Positions 9,006 through 16,957 of a DNA stretch of 64,000 nucleotides are shown piece after piece. The notes beneath the pieces are model-generated. The model saw nothing but the letters and a program-made list of their open reading frames with translations. It was not told the DNA's origin and did no database searches. The position numbers and the translations under genes are program-made. Positions within the stretch are counted from its first letter, which is position 1. The number at the start of each line of letters is the position of its first letter. The stretch is taken from positions 102,980 through 166,979 of the forward strand of contig NZ_BMMX01000004.1 in the NCBI RefSeq assembly GCF_014646155.1, given 5' to 3'. The stretch is from Mangrovihabitans endophyticus (GTDB lineage: Bacteria > Actinomycetota > Actinomycetes > Mycobacteriales > Micromonosporaceae).

Positions 9006-9353
9006 TCAGGCTCCCTTGATCGCGTCGCGCAGCATGCCGTACTCGTGGTCCAGGGCGCGGAGCGTGAGCTGGTATCGCATCGTCGTGTCGAGGTGCGAGA
9101 GGGTCTCCTGGTCGAGGTTGACGTTGGAACCGTTGAGGCGCGTCGGCTCCAGCGACCGCTGCACGCTCGGGGTGACCCCGGACGGCGCGGCGCCGGTGCG
9201 CACGGCGTGCGCGAGCGACTCCTCGAACTTGACCTTACGGGCCTGGTAGCCCGGGGTCTCGATGTTGGCGATGTTGTCCGCGATGGCGCTCTGCCGGGCC
9301 GTGAGGCCGGCAGCCGCGACCTTGAGCGATGACGACGACAGGGTGTCGAACAC
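9006..9353 (-). CDS. flgB: Flagellar rod protein FlgB
   Basis: FlgB is the most proximal rod subunit and the first gene of this operon. The 115-residue product has the axial signature AIADNIANIETPGYQARKV. The start is a GTG with GGGGGA 9 bases upstream (VFDTLSSSSLK); the frame stays open further upstream but that part is proline/arginine-rich and non-conserved. A weak sigma-28-like promoter lies about 80 bases upstream. Confidence 0.94.
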   Translation of the reverse strand: MFDTLSSSSLKVAAAGLTARQSAIADNIANIETPGYQARKVKFEESLAHAVRTGAAPSGVTPSVQRSLEPTRLNGSNVNLDQETLSHLDTTMRYQLTLRALDHEYGMLRDAIKGA

Positions 9354-9433
9354 GGCGGTCTGTCCCCCTTCGTTTTCCGAATGCCGCCGGTCCATGGCGA
9401 ATGTGTTGAGCGATCCGTGCTCGTACCCTCCGA

Positions 9434-9459
9434 TTCGACCCACTGTCTCGCGCGCTGAG
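9434..9459 (-). promoter_or_regulatory. Candidate sigma-28-like promoter of the flgB operon
   Basis: On the minus strand CTCA (9459-9456) is followed after 16 bases by GTCGAA (9439-9434). This has the same spacing as the better promoters before fliC and flgN but one or two mismatches in the -10 box. It is the best such element upstream of flgB. Confidence 0.4.
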
Positions 9460-9490
9460 CGTGCCTCGGGTGTCGCGCGGTTGCATGACG

Positions 9491-9523
9491 GGAGCCCGCC
9501 CCGACGGCGTCGGAACGGGCTCC
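9491..9523 (-). terminator. Terminator after the fliD operon
   Basis: An 8-bp perfect outer stem (GGAGCCCG / CGGGCTCC) continues, after a 2-base mismatch, into an inner CCGAC/GTCGG stem. It begins about 20 bases past the stop of the small gene that ends the fliD-fliS operon and precedes the flgB operon. No long T tract follows. Confidence 0.7.
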
Positions 9524-9544
9524 GTGTCCGGCGAGGCCGGTGTG

Positions 9545-9865
9545 TCACATGGCGCAGTCGAGGTAGACGGGGCGCTTGACCGCCTCACCCGTTTCGATCC
9601 GGGCGTTCATCGCCAGTTGCTGGCGGGAGGCGACCAGCCGGCGGGCGATCTCCTCGGCCGCGCGAAGCTGGCGGGTCAGAATCTCGTCGGCGCGGGGACG
9701 CAGCTCCAGCGGCAGGGCGCCGATTTCGGTTGGCGGGCGCCACGGGTCGGACGGCGGAACCTCGGCGAGCCGGTGCTGGTCGGCAAGCATCGCCTCGGTG
9801 GCCGCGACATCCATTTCCAGCGCGTCCAGGGCGAGGGTCCAGGCGTCACGCCAGTCCTGTGTCAT
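9545..9865 (-). CDS. Small helical protein after fliS, possible FliT-like chaperone
   Basis: About 106 residues, no signal peptide or membrane helix, mostly helical with a central Pro-rich turn (PPSDPWRPP) and a C-terminal LTRQLRAAEEIARRLVASRQQLAM helix. FliT, the chaperone of the filament cap FliD, is usually encoded right after fliS, and this gene follows fliS by 37 bases on the same strand; I see no FliT sequence signature, so this is a context call. The ATG has GAGG 8 bases upstream; an in-frame GTG 9 bases earlier is an alternative. Confidence 0.6.
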   Translation of the reverse strand: MTQDWRDAWTLALDALEMDVAATEAMLADQHRLAEVPPSDPWRPPTEIGALPLELRPRADEILTRQLRAAEEIARRLVASRQQLAMNARIETGEAVKRPVYLDCAM

Positions 9866-9902
9866 GCCGGGCACCTCATTCCGACGTCCGTGCGGTGGGG
9901 TG

Positions 9903-10301
9903 TCAATCCGCGGCCGCGGTCGAGACCGGGGTGGCCAGGGCGGCGGCTTCCCGCCACGCGTCGCGCAGCGGCTCGATGATCGATCGGCAGGAGGCGACCT
10001 TGTCCGCGTCGCATCGGATGTTCGCCTGGATCAGCTCGGTGAGCAGGAAGCCGTACAGGCTGGCCAGGCCGGGCGCGCCGGACCAGGCCTCCATGTCGAG
10101 CGTGGTGCGCAGTTCCAGGATGATCTCCTGGGCGTGGCCGATCTTCTCCGACGCTGTCTCGCGGCGGCCGTCGCGCAGCGCCTCCTCGCCCTGGACCAGG
10201 TCCAGCACGAGGCGATCGTAGAGCATGGCGAGCAGCTTGCCCGGCGATGCGGTGCTGATCGATTCCTGCAGATAACGGTCGCGCAGGTGGGACGAACTCA
10301 T
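9903..10301 (-). CDS. fliS: Flagellin export chaperone FliS
   Basis: FliS caps the C-terminal helix of flagellin in the cytoplasm and delivers it to the export gate. The 132-residue product has the family pattern RYLQESISTASPGKLLAMLYDRL at its N-terminus and an all-helical remainder (EKIGHAQEIILELRTTLDM). AAGGA lies 7 bases before the ATG. It follows fliD by 27 bases. FliS in other bacteria also binds FliW, whose gene lies 5 kb away here. Confidence 0.95.
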   Translation of the reverse strand: MSSSHLRDRYLQESISTASPGKLLAMLYDRLVLDLVQGEEALRDGRRETASEKIGHAQEIILELRTTLDMEAWSGAPGLASLYGFLLTELIQANIRCDADKVASCRSIIEPLRDAWREAAALATPVSTAAAD

Positions 10302-10328
10302 GGGGCGTCCTTCTCCGGTAGGGGACGG

Positions 10329-11651
10329 TCAGCCGAGGCTGGCGATCTGGCCGGACAGCCAGGTGGATTGCGACTGCAGCTTGCCCAGCGCGGTCTCCAG
10401 GTCGGCGTACTGCTTTTGCAACGCTTCCCGGCGCGCGGCGAGACGGAGGTCCCAGTTGTCGATCTGTGAATTCATCGAATCGATGTAATTGTTGCGGCCG
10501 GTGATCGCCGAGGTGACGTTGTCCGACTGTGCCTTGGACACCTCCTCGAAGGCATCCGCGAAGCCGATGCCGGCACTCTTGATCGTGCTCGGGTCGGCGT
10601 TGTAGGCGGCGGTGAACTTCGCCTGGTCGAAGGTGAGCCGGCCGGTGCGGTCGAGTTCGATGCCGAGCTTGCTGAGGCTGCCGAACGCGATGTCGTTGCC
10701 GTCCAAGTCGGTGTAGCTCAGACCGCGGCTGACCGTGCCCATGATCGCCGAGCTCATCTGTCGCACCATGAAGTCGCCGGTCAGCGGCGAGCCCTTCTTG
10801 GTGGTGGCGTCGTACGCGGTCTGGGTGGCGACCTCGTCCAGCGCGGCGTTTGCCGCGTCGACCAGGGCCTGGAATTTGCCGGCGATGCCGGAGACGTCGG
10901 AGTCGACGGTGAGCGTCACCCCGGTCTCCACCTTGCCGACGGTGACCGTCACGCCGGCCATCAATCCGGTGAAGGTGTTGGTGTTGCTGACCACGCTGAA
11001 GCCGCCGGTCTCGTCCGGCCCGCCGACCTGGAGTTTCGCGTCCTGCGCGGCCACCGCGGTCATCAGGCCGGTGTCCTCCAGGCCGGTGACCGTGAACGCG
11101 TTGCCCTCACCCGTCTTCGCGCCGGTGAGTTGCAGGATGTTCTCGGCGCCACCGGTGGTCACCACCGACGATTTGACGCCGATGCCGGCCCGGTTGATCG
11201 CGTCCGAGATGCCCTGGGCCGACTTGTCGGCGCTGATGTCGATGGTCACCGGATCGCCGGAGCCGATGGTGATCTCGATGCTGTCGGACGTGGTGACGTC
11301 GCCGCTGGTGGCCACGCGGGCCGTGCTCACCTGTCCCTTGGCCAGTTGGACCACGTCGAAGCTCATGGTGCCGGTGGTGGTGTTGGTGCCACCGACCGCG
11401 GTGGCGGTCACCGACGTGGAGTTGGAGACCGGCTTGATCGCTCGCCAGGTGCTGAGCTGGCTCAGATCGTCGGCCGCGCCTTTCAGCGCGGACAGCTTGG
11501 TGTTGACCGCCTGGTACGACTTCACGACCGTCTCGGCGGCGGACACCTTGGACTTGAGCCGGGTCTGCGGTGCCGCCTCCACCTCCATGAGCTGAGAGAT
11601 CAGCGAGGAGGTGCTGAGACCGCTGACGAGGCCATCGACAGAGCTGGTCAT
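10329..11651 (-). CDS. fliD: Flagellar filament cap protein FliD
   Basis: FliD (HAP2) forms the cap under which flagellin subunits fold into the filament. The 440-residue protein starts MTSSVDGLVSGLSTSSLI, the conserved family N-terminus (GLxSGLDxxxIV-like), has a Thr/Ser/Gly-rich central part, and ends with a heptad helix (ETALGKLQSQSTWLSGQIASL) that packs in the filament core. The chosen ATG matches the family start and has AGG 6 bases upstream; the frame stays open 21 codons further without a good site. It heads the fliD-fliS-(fliT-like) operon. Confidence 0.95.
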   Translation of the reverse strand: MTSSVDGLVSGLSTSSLISQLMEVEAAPQTRLKSKVSAAETVVKSYQAVNTKLSALKGAADDLSQLSTWRAIKPVSNSTSVTATAVGGTNTTTGTMSFDVVQLAKGQVSTARVATSGDVTTSDSIEITIGSGDPVTIDISADKSAQGISDAINRAGIGVKSSVVTTGGAENILQLTGAKTGEGNAFTVTGLEDTGLMTAVAAQDAKLQVGGPDETGGFSVVSNTNTFTGLMAGVTVTVGKVETGVTLTVDSDVSGIAGKFQALVDAANAALDEVATQTAYDATTKKGSPLTGDFMVRQMSSAIMGTVSRGLSYTDLDGNDIAFGSLSKLGIELDRTGRLTFDQAKFTAAYNADPSTIKSAGIGFADAFEEVSKAQSDNVTSAITGRNNYIDSMNSQIDNWDLRLAARREALQKQYADLETALGKLQSQSTWLSGQIASLG

Positions 11652-11686
11652 CGCGAGCCTGCTTTCGAACCGGTGACAGATGTGGA

Positions 11687-11720
11687 ACGGGGGTGGCCGG
11701 CGTTCGCCTGCCACCCCCGT
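11687..11720 (-). terminator. fliC terminator hairpin
   Basis: A perfect 11-bp stem (ACGGGGGTGGC / GCCACCCCCGT) with a 12-base loop, 54 bases past the fliC stop and 36 bases before fliD. It should end the abundant flagellin transcript. There is no T run, as is common for actinobacterial hairpins. Confidence 0.8.
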
Positions 11721-11723
11721 CTA

Positions 11724-11749
11724 TTCGGTTGTCCGCTCAGATGCGTGAG
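11724..11749 (-). promoter_or_regulatory. Candidate sigma-28-like promoter of fliD
   Basis: CTCA (11749-11746), 16 bases, then ACCGAATA (11729-11722) on the minus strand, one to two bases away from GCCGATAA. The predicted transcript start (about 11716) falls inside the first arm of the fliC terminator, so transcripts starting here could not form the whole hairpin. Confidence 0.5.
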
Positions 11750-11773
11750 CCTTCGCGCGTTGCCGTCGGGTTG

Positions 11774-12967
11774 TCAGCGCAGCAGCGAGAGCACGTTCTG
11801 CGAGGCCTGGTTGGCCTGCGACAGCATGGACGTGCCGGCCTGGGTCAGGATCTGGTTGCGGGTGAACGCGACCATCTCCTGCGCCATGTCGGTGTCGCGG
11901 ATCCGCGACTCCGAGGCGGACAGGTTCTCCACCGAGACGTTCAGGTTGTTGATGGTGTGCTCGAACCGGTTCTGGTAGGCACCGAGCTCGGCACGCTGGT
12001 CCGACACCTGCTGGAGGGCCGAGTCCAGCGCCTCGATGGCGCCGTCCGGGTCCGAGGTCAGGTCCAGCGAGTTGGTGCCCAGGGCCGCGGCGCTGACCGC
12101 ACCGATCGAAATGGTCAGCGTCTCGCCCTTGTTGGCGCCCACCTGGAACTGTCCGCTGTGGCCGTTGGCCAGGGCGGCGCTGGTCTGCGCGCCGGTGCCC
12201 AGGCCGAGGTCGTCCAGGCCGGTGCCGGCGCCGTTGTCGTTGATGACGAAGTCGGTGGTGCCGTTGATCTCGAAGGTGTATCCGGAGCCATCGTCGGCGA
12301 CGGTGGCGGCGAACCGGACCTCGTTGCCGTTGTAGCCGGCGGCCTTCAGCGCGCTGTCGAGGGCCGTGTTGATCGAGTCCACCACCTCGGCCGCGCTGGC
12401 GCCGGCACCCGGGCCGGTGGTGGTGACCGCGATCGGGGTGCCCAGCGTGACGCCGCCGAGGGTGGTGATGTCGAAGGCCAGGTTGCCGGTGGGCAGCGCG
12501 GTGGTCTGCTTGGTGCCGGCCACCTGCTGGGTGGTGCCGAACGAGCCGTCCAGCAGCTTCGACTTGCCGAAGGCGGTGGTGCTACCGATCCGGTCCAGTT
12601 CGGAGTTGAGCTGGCTGAACTCCTTCTGCGCGGCGGCTGCGGCCTCGGAGTCGGTGGAGCCACCGTTGGCCGCCTGGACCGAGAGGTCACGCATGCGCTG
12701 CAGGATCGAGGTGACCTCGTTCAGCGCGCCTTCCGCGGTCTGCGTGACGCTGATGCCGTCCTGGGCGTTGCGCACGGCGACCTTGAGGCCACCGATCTGC
12801 GAGCGCAGGCCCTCCGAGATGGACAGGCCGGCCGCGTCGTCCGCCGCCCGGTTGATGCGGTAGCCGCTGGACAGCTTCTCCAGGGACTTCGACATCTGGT
12901 TGTCCGTGACGGACAGGTTCCGGTAGGCGTTCTGCGCGGCGATGTTCTGGTTGATGCGGAGACCCAT
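11774..12967 (-). CDS. fliC: Flagellin FliC
   Basis: Flagellin is the filament subunit. The 397-residue product has the two conserved ends: the N-terminal D0/D1 part ([17 protein letters not shown], then the [20 protein letters not shown] motif) and the C-terminal D1/D0 part ([20 protein letters not shown], ending in the hydrophobic helix SQNVLSLLR). The middle ~200 residues are a variable surface domain. The ATG has a perfect AAGGAGG 7 bases upstream; 22 upstream codons in frame are leader. A sigma-28-like promoter, a GGA-loop hairpin and a strong terminator flank this single-gene unit. Translation is probably repressed by CsrA and released by FliW. Confidence 0.97.
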   Translation of the reverse strand: MGLRINQNIAAQNAYRNLSVTDNQMSKSLEKLSSGYRINRAADDAAGLSISEGLRSQIGGLKVAVRNAQDGISVTQTAEGALNEVTSILQRMRDLSVQAANGGSTDSEAAAAAQKEFSQLNSELDRIGSTTAFGKSKLLDGSFGTTQQVAGTKQTTALPTGNLAFDITTLGGVTLGTPIAVTTTGPGAGASAAEVVDSINTALDSALKAAGYNGNEVRFAATVADDGSGYTFEINGTTDFVINDNGAGTGLDDLGLGTGAQTSAALANGHSGQFQVGANKGETLTISIGAVSAAALGTNSLDLTSDPDGAIEALDSALQQVSDQRAELGAYQNRFEHTINNLNVSVENLSASESRIRDTDMAQEMVAFTRNQILTQAGTSMLSQANQASQNVLSLLR

Positions 12968-13001
12968 TGCGTTGTCCTCCTTGAAAGTGGGTCCGATCCC
13001 C

Positions 13002-13019
13002 CGGCTCGTCCGTGAGCCG
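13002..13019 (-). promoter_or_regulatory. Candidate CsrA-binding hairpin in the fliC leader
   Basis: In the fliC mRNA leader CGGCTC pairs with GAGCCG around the six-base loop ACGGAC, so a GGA core sits in a hairpin loop, the known CsrA recognition shape. A second GGA-containing site overlaps the Shine-Dalgarno sequence AAGGAGGA about 30 bases downstream, so a CsrA dimer could bridge both and block ribosome entry, as on Bacillus hag mRNA. Confidence 0.55.
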
Positions 13020-13036
13020 TTGGCGTTCGCCATGAG

Positions 13037-13064
13037 TGATCGGCCGTATGCCGTCGGTCATGAG
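13037..13064 (-). promoter_or_regulatory. Sigma-28-like promoter of fliC
   Basis: CTCATGA (13064-13058), with 16 bases between CTCA and GCCGATCA (13044-13037). The -10 box differs from the flagellar sigma consensus GCCGATAA by one base. It predicts a leader of about 60 bases before fliC. Confidence 0.75.
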
Positions 13065-13147
13065 AAGTATCCGAAACTTGTTCGCACCGGTACGGGAAAC
13101 GGTGGAATTGCTCCGCACCGCGCGGGCAACCGGATGGTCCTCAACCG

Positions 13148-13173
13148 CTCAGTTAGACCCGCGGAGTGCCGAC
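13148..13173 (+). promoter_or_regulatory. Sigma-28-like promoter of the flgN-flgK-flgL-fliW-csrA operon
   Basis: CTCA (13148-13151), 16 bases, GCCGAC (13168-13173). It is divergent from the fliC promoter with 83 bases between the two -35 boxes and gives a leader of about 40 bases before flgN. Confidence 0.68.
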
Positions 13174-13220
13174 TTGTCCGGTGAGCGGGGGAACGGCCTC
13201 CGCGGAGACGGAGGACCGGC

Positions 13221-13706
13221 GTGAGCCTGACCGACCTGTCCAGCGTCCTGTGGCGCGCCCGTGAACTCCTCGAACTGCTGCTGTTCAAGCTGGAGGAGGA
13301 ACAGCTTCTGCTGGCGGCCGGGCGGTCGCGGTGGCTCTCGCACGCCACCCGCGAGGTGGAGGTCGTGCTGGATCAGATTCGGCAGACCGAGGTGGCCCGC
13401 GCCGCCTACTCGCAGGCCGTCGCCGTGGAGTTCGGGCTGGCCGCCGAGGCGTCGCTGGGCGAACTCGCCGACGCGGCGCCCGACCCCTGGTCCGAGCTGC
13501 TGCACCAGCACCGCAAGGCGTTCCTCGCGCTGACCTCCGAGATCAGCTCCATCGCCGAGTCGAATCGCGATCTGCTCACCGCCGGTCAGCGCGCAGCTCG
13601 GGAAACCATGCTCGCGTTCGCCGGAACCGTGGAAACGTATGGGCGGCAAGGCCAGACCGTCACCGGCGGCGTGCGCCGCCCCAGCCTGGTGGACGAGGCG
13701 ATCTGA
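13221..13706 (+). CDS. flgN: FlgN-type chaperone for hook-filament junction proteins
   Basis: FlgN chaperones FlgK and FlgL to the export gate. The 161-residue protein is all-helical with the FlgN-like opening LSSVLWRARELLELLLFKLEEEQLLL and a long central coiled coil. The GTG start has GGAGG 6 bases upstream. Its stop overlaps the flgK start by one base (TGATG), which is the usual flgN-flgK arrangement and supports the name. Confidence 0.88.
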   Translation: MSLTDLSSVLWRARELLELLLFKLEEEQLLLAAGRSRWLSHATREVEVVLDQIRQTEVARAAYSQAVAVEFGLAAEASLGELADAAPDPWSELLHQHRKAFLALTSEISSIAESNRDLLTAGQRAARETMLAFAGTVETYGRQGQTVTGGVRRPSLVDEAI

Positions 13707-15088
13707 TGGGAAGCAGCTTCGGCAGTATCAACACCGCGCTCAGTTCGCTGTACGCGCAGCGCCGCGCATTGGATGTAACGGGACAGAACATTGCGAACGC
13801 GAACACCGAGGGATATACCCGGCAGCACGTCGTTATGCAGTCGCAGACCGGTTCCATCCGGCCCGCGATGTACGCGCGCAGCGACGGACTCGGCAGCGGC
13901 GTGGCCGTCTCCGCGGTGCAGCGTGTCCGCGACGAATACCTGGAGAACCGGGGCCGCGCCGAGCACGCGAACAGCGCGTACCTGACCCGGCAGACGGCCG
14001 CCTACTCCAGTATCGAGGACGTCTTCGCCGAGCCCAGCGACACCGCCATGCAGGCACAACTGCATGACATGTGGGACGCGTGGGCCGACGTGGCGAACAA
14101 CCCGAAGGATTCCGCGGCCCGCGCCGCGCTGATCCAGCGCAGCGCCACTGTCGCGGACGGCCTGAACACCGCGCACGACGCGTTGGCCGGCCAGTGGCGG
14201 GGCACCCGGGAGCAGCTCGTCGCCTACGTGGACGAGGTGAACACCGCGGCCACGCACGTCGCGCAGCTCAACGACACCATCGTCAAGGCGCAGGCCTCCG
14301 GGGTGACCGTCAACGAGCTGGAGGACCAGCGCGACCTGCAGGTGCTGAAGCTGGCCGAGCTGACCGGAGCGACCGCGTCCAAGCGGCCCAACGGCGCGAT
14401 GGACGTCTTCGTCGGCAACTCCACTCTGGTCAGTGAGTTCACCCCGCGGCAGTTGGAGGTGACCGGCGCGCTGCGGCTGGAGGACCAGGGCACCGACCCG
14501 CTCACGCTGCGCTGGGCGGACACCGGCACCAAGGTCACCGTGGGCGGCACGATGGGTGCGATGTCCGACGTGATGACCACCATCATCCCGGCCATCTCCG
14601 ACGAGCTGGACGTCATCGCCAAGAACCTGATCGACACGGTGAACGCCGCGCACACGGGCGGTTTCCAGCTCGACGGCACCCCCGGCACGGACTTCTTCAG
14701 CGGCACCACGGCGGGCACCATCGCGGTGGCGATCAGCGACCCGTCCGAGGTCGCCGCCGCGGCGACCGCCGGCACGCTGGACAACACGGTCGCCGACGGG
14801 CTCGCCGACGTGGGCACCAGCTCCACCGGGCCGGACGCCCAGTACCGCGACATGATCGCCCGGCTCGGCGTGGCCGCGCAGTCCTCCAGCCGGCGCACCG
14901 AGATCCAAGCCACCATCACCGAGCAGGTGGATTCGGCGCGTGAGTCGACCTCCGGCGTCAACCTCGACGAGGAGATGACCAACCTGCTCACCTACCAGCG
15001 GGGTTACGAGGCCGCGTCGCGGGTGCTGACCACCGTCGACGCGATGCTCGACCAGCTCATCAACCGCACCGGTCTGGTCGGACGATAA
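13706..15088 (+). CDS. flgK: Flagellar hook-associated protein FlgK (HAP1)
   Basis: FlgK is the first junction protein between hook and filament. The 460-residue product starts MGSSFGSINTALSSLYAQRR and carries the axial motif GQNIANANTEGYTRQHV; the C-terminal end has the VNLDEEMTNLLTYQRGYEAASRVLTTVDAML helix region shared by FlgK/FlgE proteins. It is translationally coupled to flgN and followed after 12 bases by flgL. Confidence 0.96.
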   Translation: MGSSFGSINTALSSLYAQRRALDVTGQNIANANTEGYTRQHVVMQSQTGSIRPAMYARSDGLGSGVAVSAVQRVRDEYLENRGRAEHANSAYLTRQTAAYSSIEDVFAEPSDTAMQAQLHDMWDAWADVANNPKDSAARAALIQRSATVADGLNTAHDALAGQWRGTREQLVAYVDEVNTAATHVAQLNDTIVKAQASGVTVNELEDQRDLQVLKLAELTGATASKRPNGAMDVFVGNSTLVSEFTPRQLEVTGALRLEDQGTDPLTLRWADTGTKVTVGGTMGAMSDVMTTIIPAISDELDVIAKNLIDTVNAAHTGGFQLDGTPGTDFFSGTTAGTIAVAISDPSEVAAAATAGTLDNTVADGLADVGTSSTGPDAQYRDMIARLGVAAQSSSRRTEIQATITEQVDSARESTSGVNLDEEMTNLLTYQRGYEAASRVLTTVDAMLDQLINRTGLVGR

Positions 15089-15100
15089 GGAGCACGACGC

Positions 15101-15994
15101 ATGGCCATCTCCGGACGCGTCACCGAACGCAGCATTCACACCCGGGTGCTGAACAACCTGCAGCGCAACATCCAGCGCGGCGAGCATCTGCAGGAGCAGC
15201 TCTCCAGCGGCAAGATGCTGAACCGGCCATCGGACTCGCCCACCGGCACGGTCTCCGCGATGCAGTTGCGCACCGAGTCGCGCGCCAACGAGCAGTACGT
15301 CCGCAACGCCGACGACGGCATCGGCTGGTTGTCGAGTCTGGACACCGCGCTCAGCGGATCGCTGGCGTCGGTGAACCGGGCGCGCGACCTGACCCTGCAG
15401 GGACTCAACATGGGCAGCGGCAGTGCCGATTCGCGGGAGGCGTTGGCCGTCGAGGTGGACAACATCCGCACCTCGATTCTCGGCTACGCCAACACCAAGT
15501 ATCTGGACCGTCCGATCTTCGGCGGCACCACCACCGGCGACGTGGCGTACGACGGTGCGGCCGCCTTCGTCGGGGACACCAACCCGACTACCCGAACCGT
15601 GGGCGCCAACTCGAAGGTGCGCGTCGACGTGAGCGGTCCGGAAGCGTTCGGCCTCGGCAGCTCCGAGTTGTTCACGGTGCTCCAGGACATCTCCGACGCG
15701 TTGCGTGCCGGCGACGCCGACGCGCTGGGCACCGGATTGGAGAACCTCGACAACGCGAGAGATTTACTGAAAAACACCCTTTCGGGAGTAGGTGCCCGAT
15801 ACAATCGGATTACGCAAATGAAGCAGTCCGCGCAGGACCGTCTGCTTTCAGTGGCGTCGCAGCTTTCCGATGTCGAGGACGTCGACCTGCCCAAGACGAT
15901 CATGGAAATGCAGCTGCAGCAGACGTCGTACCAGGCAGCTTTGGCCGCCTCGGCCAAGGTGATCCAGCCCTCGCTCATCGACTTCTTGAGGTGA
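15101..15994 (+). CDS. flgL: Flagellar hook-associated protein FlgL (HAP3)
   Basis: FlgL is the second junction protein, structurally a short flagellin. The 297-residue product has the flagellin-like N-terminus with QEQLSSGKMLNRPSDSPTG (compare the KLSSG motif of flagellin) and the C-terminal TIMEMQLQQTSYQAALAASA core helix that ends in LIDFLR. AAGGAG lies 8 bases before the ATG. Position after flgK fits. Confidence 0.95.
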   Translation: MAISGRVTERSIHTRVLNNLQRNIQRGEHLQEQLSSGKMLNRPSDSPTGTVSAMQLRTESRANEQYVRNADDGIGWLSSLDTALSGSLASVNRARDLTLQGLNMGSGSADSREALAVEVDNIRTSILGYANTKYLDRPIFGGTTTGDVAYDGAAAFVGDTNPTTRTVGANSKVRVDVSGPEAFGLGSSELFTVLQDISDALRAGDADALGTGLENLDNARDLLKNTLSGVGARYNRITQMKQSAQDRLLSVASQLSDVEDVDLPKTIMEMQLQQTSYQAALAASAKVIQPSLIDFLR

Positions 15995-15996
15995 CC

Positions 15997-16428
15997 ATGA
16001 GCATGCAAGCAACCGCACGACCGCTCGAGGAACGCATGACGAACATGTCCCTGCCGACCATTCACATGGCGGCACCGATGCCCGGATTCCCGGCGCACCA
16101 GAGGTTCGTGCTTGTCCGTCTCAACGACGAAGGCCTCCTGTACGCCTTCACCTCGATCGACAACCCGGAGTTGCGTTTCCTGGTCGTGCCGCCGGAGAAG
16201 TTCTTCGACAACTACACGCCGGAGATCCCCGACGAGGCGCTCGCGCTGCTGGGCTACCCGCAGGCCGAGGACCTGCTGACGATGCTGGTCATCACGGCCG
16301 GCCGGGACGCCACCTCGGCCAACCTGATGGCTCCCATCGTCATCAACCAGGTCAACCGGATGGCCGTGCAGGTCGTGCTCACCGGTTCCGGCCTGCCGGT
16401 CCGGGCGATCCTGCAGCGCGGCAAGTAA
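15997..16428 (+). CDS. fliW: Flagellar assembly factor FliW
   Basis: FliW binds either flagellin or CsrA. When flagellin is exported, FliW is freed to remove CsrA from flagellin mRNA (shown in Bacillus subtilis). The ~143-residue product has the family features [20 protein letters not shown], the [10 protein letters not shown] stretch and [20 protein letters not shown] near the C-terminus. The ATG has GAGG 5 bases upstream, overlapping the end of flgL; a GTG 6 bases earlier is possible. The next gene is csrA, the partner. Confidence 0.93.
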   Translation: MSMQATARPLEERMTNMSLPTIHMAAPMPGFPAHQRFVLVRLNDEGLLYAFTSIDNPELRFLVVPPEKFFDNYTPEIPDEALALLGYPQAEDLLTMLVITAGRDATSANLMAPIVINQVNRMAVQVVLTGSGLPVRAILQRGK

Positions 16429-16504
16429 GACGCCCCGGGCATACCGCCGGTGGGCGGCATGTCCCGGGCACGCACCTGTTCCATGCCACGGAGGGGGAAA
16501 CCGG

Positions 16505-16744
16505 GTGCTCGTGCTGACCAGGAAGGCCGGCGAGAGCGTGATGATCGGTGACGACATCGTCATCACGGTTCTGGAGGCCCGGGGCGACGTCATCCGGCTC
16601 GGCATCGACGCTCCGCGTGACGTTCGTGTCCATCGTGAAGAGGTCTACCGGGAGCTGCAAGCGGCGAACCGGGAGGCCGCGTCGCCGACCGACGAAGCCG
16701 TGGCGGCACTGACCGAGATGTTGCGTCCGCCGCCGCAGCACTGA
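16505..16744 (+). CDS. csrA: Translational regulator CsrA
   Basis: CsrA is a dimeric RNA-binding repressor that recognises GGA motifs. The product has 79 residues, starting [20 protein letters not shown], with the RNA-binding strand-1 residues (LTRK) and the [10 protein letters not shown] segment carrying the conserved Arg. The GTG start has GGAGGGGG 8 bases upstream. The C-terminal ~18 residues extend past the family core. A 76-base gap with a hairpin separates it from fliW. The nearby fliC leader holds a likely target. Confidence 0.95.
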   Translation: MLVLTRKAGESVMIGDDIVITVLEARGDVIRLGIDAPRDVRVHREEVYRELQAANREAASPTDEAVAALTEMLRPPPQH

Positions 16745-16758
16745 GCGCACCACCCGAC

Positions 16759-16785
16759 AGCGGGCCGGATCCCTTCCGGCCCGCT
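16759..16785 (+). terminator. Terminator after csrA
   Basis: A perfect 11-bp stem (AGCGGGCCGGA / TCCGGCCCGCT) with a 5-base loop, followed by TCGTCGT. It ends the flgN-to-csrA operon. Confidence 0.8.
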
Positions 16786-16901
16786 TCGTCGTGCCCGGTC
16801 GCCGGCGGTCCTCCGTCGTCCCCTGCTCAGGCGTGGGTAGCGGCCAGGTACGTCGCGCCCAGGTCCCCGGCTGGGCCGCCACCGAGCCCGGGCGACGCGA
16901 C

Positions 16902-16937
16902 AGCGCCCCGCCGGGGATGATTCACCGGCGGGGCGCT
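16902..16937 (-). terminator. Terminator after the M23 peptidase gene
   Basis: A perfect 13-bp stem (AGCGCCCCGCCGG / CCGGCGGGGCGCT) with a 10-base loop, 20 bases past the stop of the minus-strand peptidase gene. Confidence 0.78.
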
Positions 16938-16957
16938 GGACGATGGGGCGTACCGGG

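Noticed and set aside
10545..10575. Sigma-28-like GCCGAT inside fliD
   Set aside because: No CTCA at the right distance, and it is within coding sequence without a downstream gene start.
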